This document shows, one piece after another, positions 36,257 to 36,313 of a DNA stretch of 36,313 bases. The stretch comes from a virus. Location: IMG/VR virus record IMGVR_UViG_3300008448_000287, positions 1-36,313 of that record; one strand, 5' to 3'. Below the pieces are notes generated by a model, which worked only from the letters and a program-made list of their open reading frames with translations, made no database searches and had not been told where the DNA came from. Numbering within the stretch: the stretch's first letter is position 1; every line of letters starts with the position of its first letter. The position numbers and the translations under genes were made by a program.

Positions 36257-36313
36257 TTAGAAGTTTAAACTTTCAGCGATTGAGTCGAAATAATTTTGAA
36301 GTTCGACCAACTG
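36257..36313 (-). CDS. C-terminal part of a leftward gene entering from the right edge
   Basis: From the right edge the minus strand reads QLVELQNYFDSIAESLNF and a TAA (36257-36259). This looks like a natural protein end, 13 bp before the next ATG. It could be the end of the gene that begins at position 86, if the genome is circular and one extra base (or 1+3n bases) lies between the two edges. A direct join instead selects another frame ending at a TAA near 36266. Confidence 0.4.
   Translation of the reverse strand, partial: QLVELQNYFDSIAESLNF

Overview
The window looks like an essentially complete, tailed dsDNA bacteriophage genome (about 36 kb) infecting a member of the Bacteroidota. Supporting signs: AT-rich DNA; no Shine-Dalgarno boxes but A/C-rich leaders; promoter-like elements of the Bacteroidota type (TTTG, about 20 bp, TAnnTTTG); and phage families common in that phylum (ParB-like plus DUF5681 plus TerL, phage_holin_4-like holin, loose lipoboxes). 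No integrase, excisionase or clear CI-type repressor is visible, so a virulent life style is likelier than a temperate one. No tRNA, rRNA, CRISPR array or insertion sequence was seen.

Layout. (1) 1-1550: small leftward genes around a gene-free 0.66-kb control-like region (510-1168) with palindromes and a paired repeat. (2) 1584-27092: one long rightward block of late genes with many ATGA/TAATG overlaps. It holds ParB-like protein, DUF5681 protein (possible TerS), PD-(D/E)XK nuclease, TerL, tail assembly chaperone with a probable -1 frameshift, tape measure, tail tip/fibre-like proteins, portal, MuF-like head protein, scaffold candidate, major capsid candidate, a second Cys-rich virion candidate, T7-lysozyme-type amidase, holin, a probable unimolecular spanin, tail-completion candidates and further Cys-rich proteins. 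The order is unusual: tail genes come before head genes, and TerL lies about 10.7 kb from the portal. (3) 27089-36313: a leftward block of early/replication genes: SSB, a DnaD-like/winged-helix replication initiator with a candidate origin inside its gene, a two-repeat HTH-like protein, RecT/Bet recombinase, a MazG-like pyrophosphatase, a C5-cytosine methyltransferase containing a long same-strand overlapping gene, two exported proteins and several unknown small proteins.

How it may work together. Leftward promoters (near 551-581, 31640, 34880, 35293) would serve replication and host take-over genes. If the ends are joined, the promoter at 551-581 would read through position 1 into the right-hand block. 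Rightward late transcription probably starts near 1549, with internal restarts after terminators (5053-5089). A consensus-perfect promoter with a structured ~170-nt leader drives the capsid gene, and hairpin terminators after the capsid and next gene would shape structural-protein dosage.

Most noteworthy: the dual-coding methyltransferase locus, the phased slippery heptamers in the tail chaperone, the structured capsid leader, the iteron plus AT-rich candidate origin, the Zn-finger-like insertion in the portal, the Cys-rich virion proteins, and a recurrent AACCTCAAAAAC leader motif. All family names come from reading motifs by eye; no database search was run.
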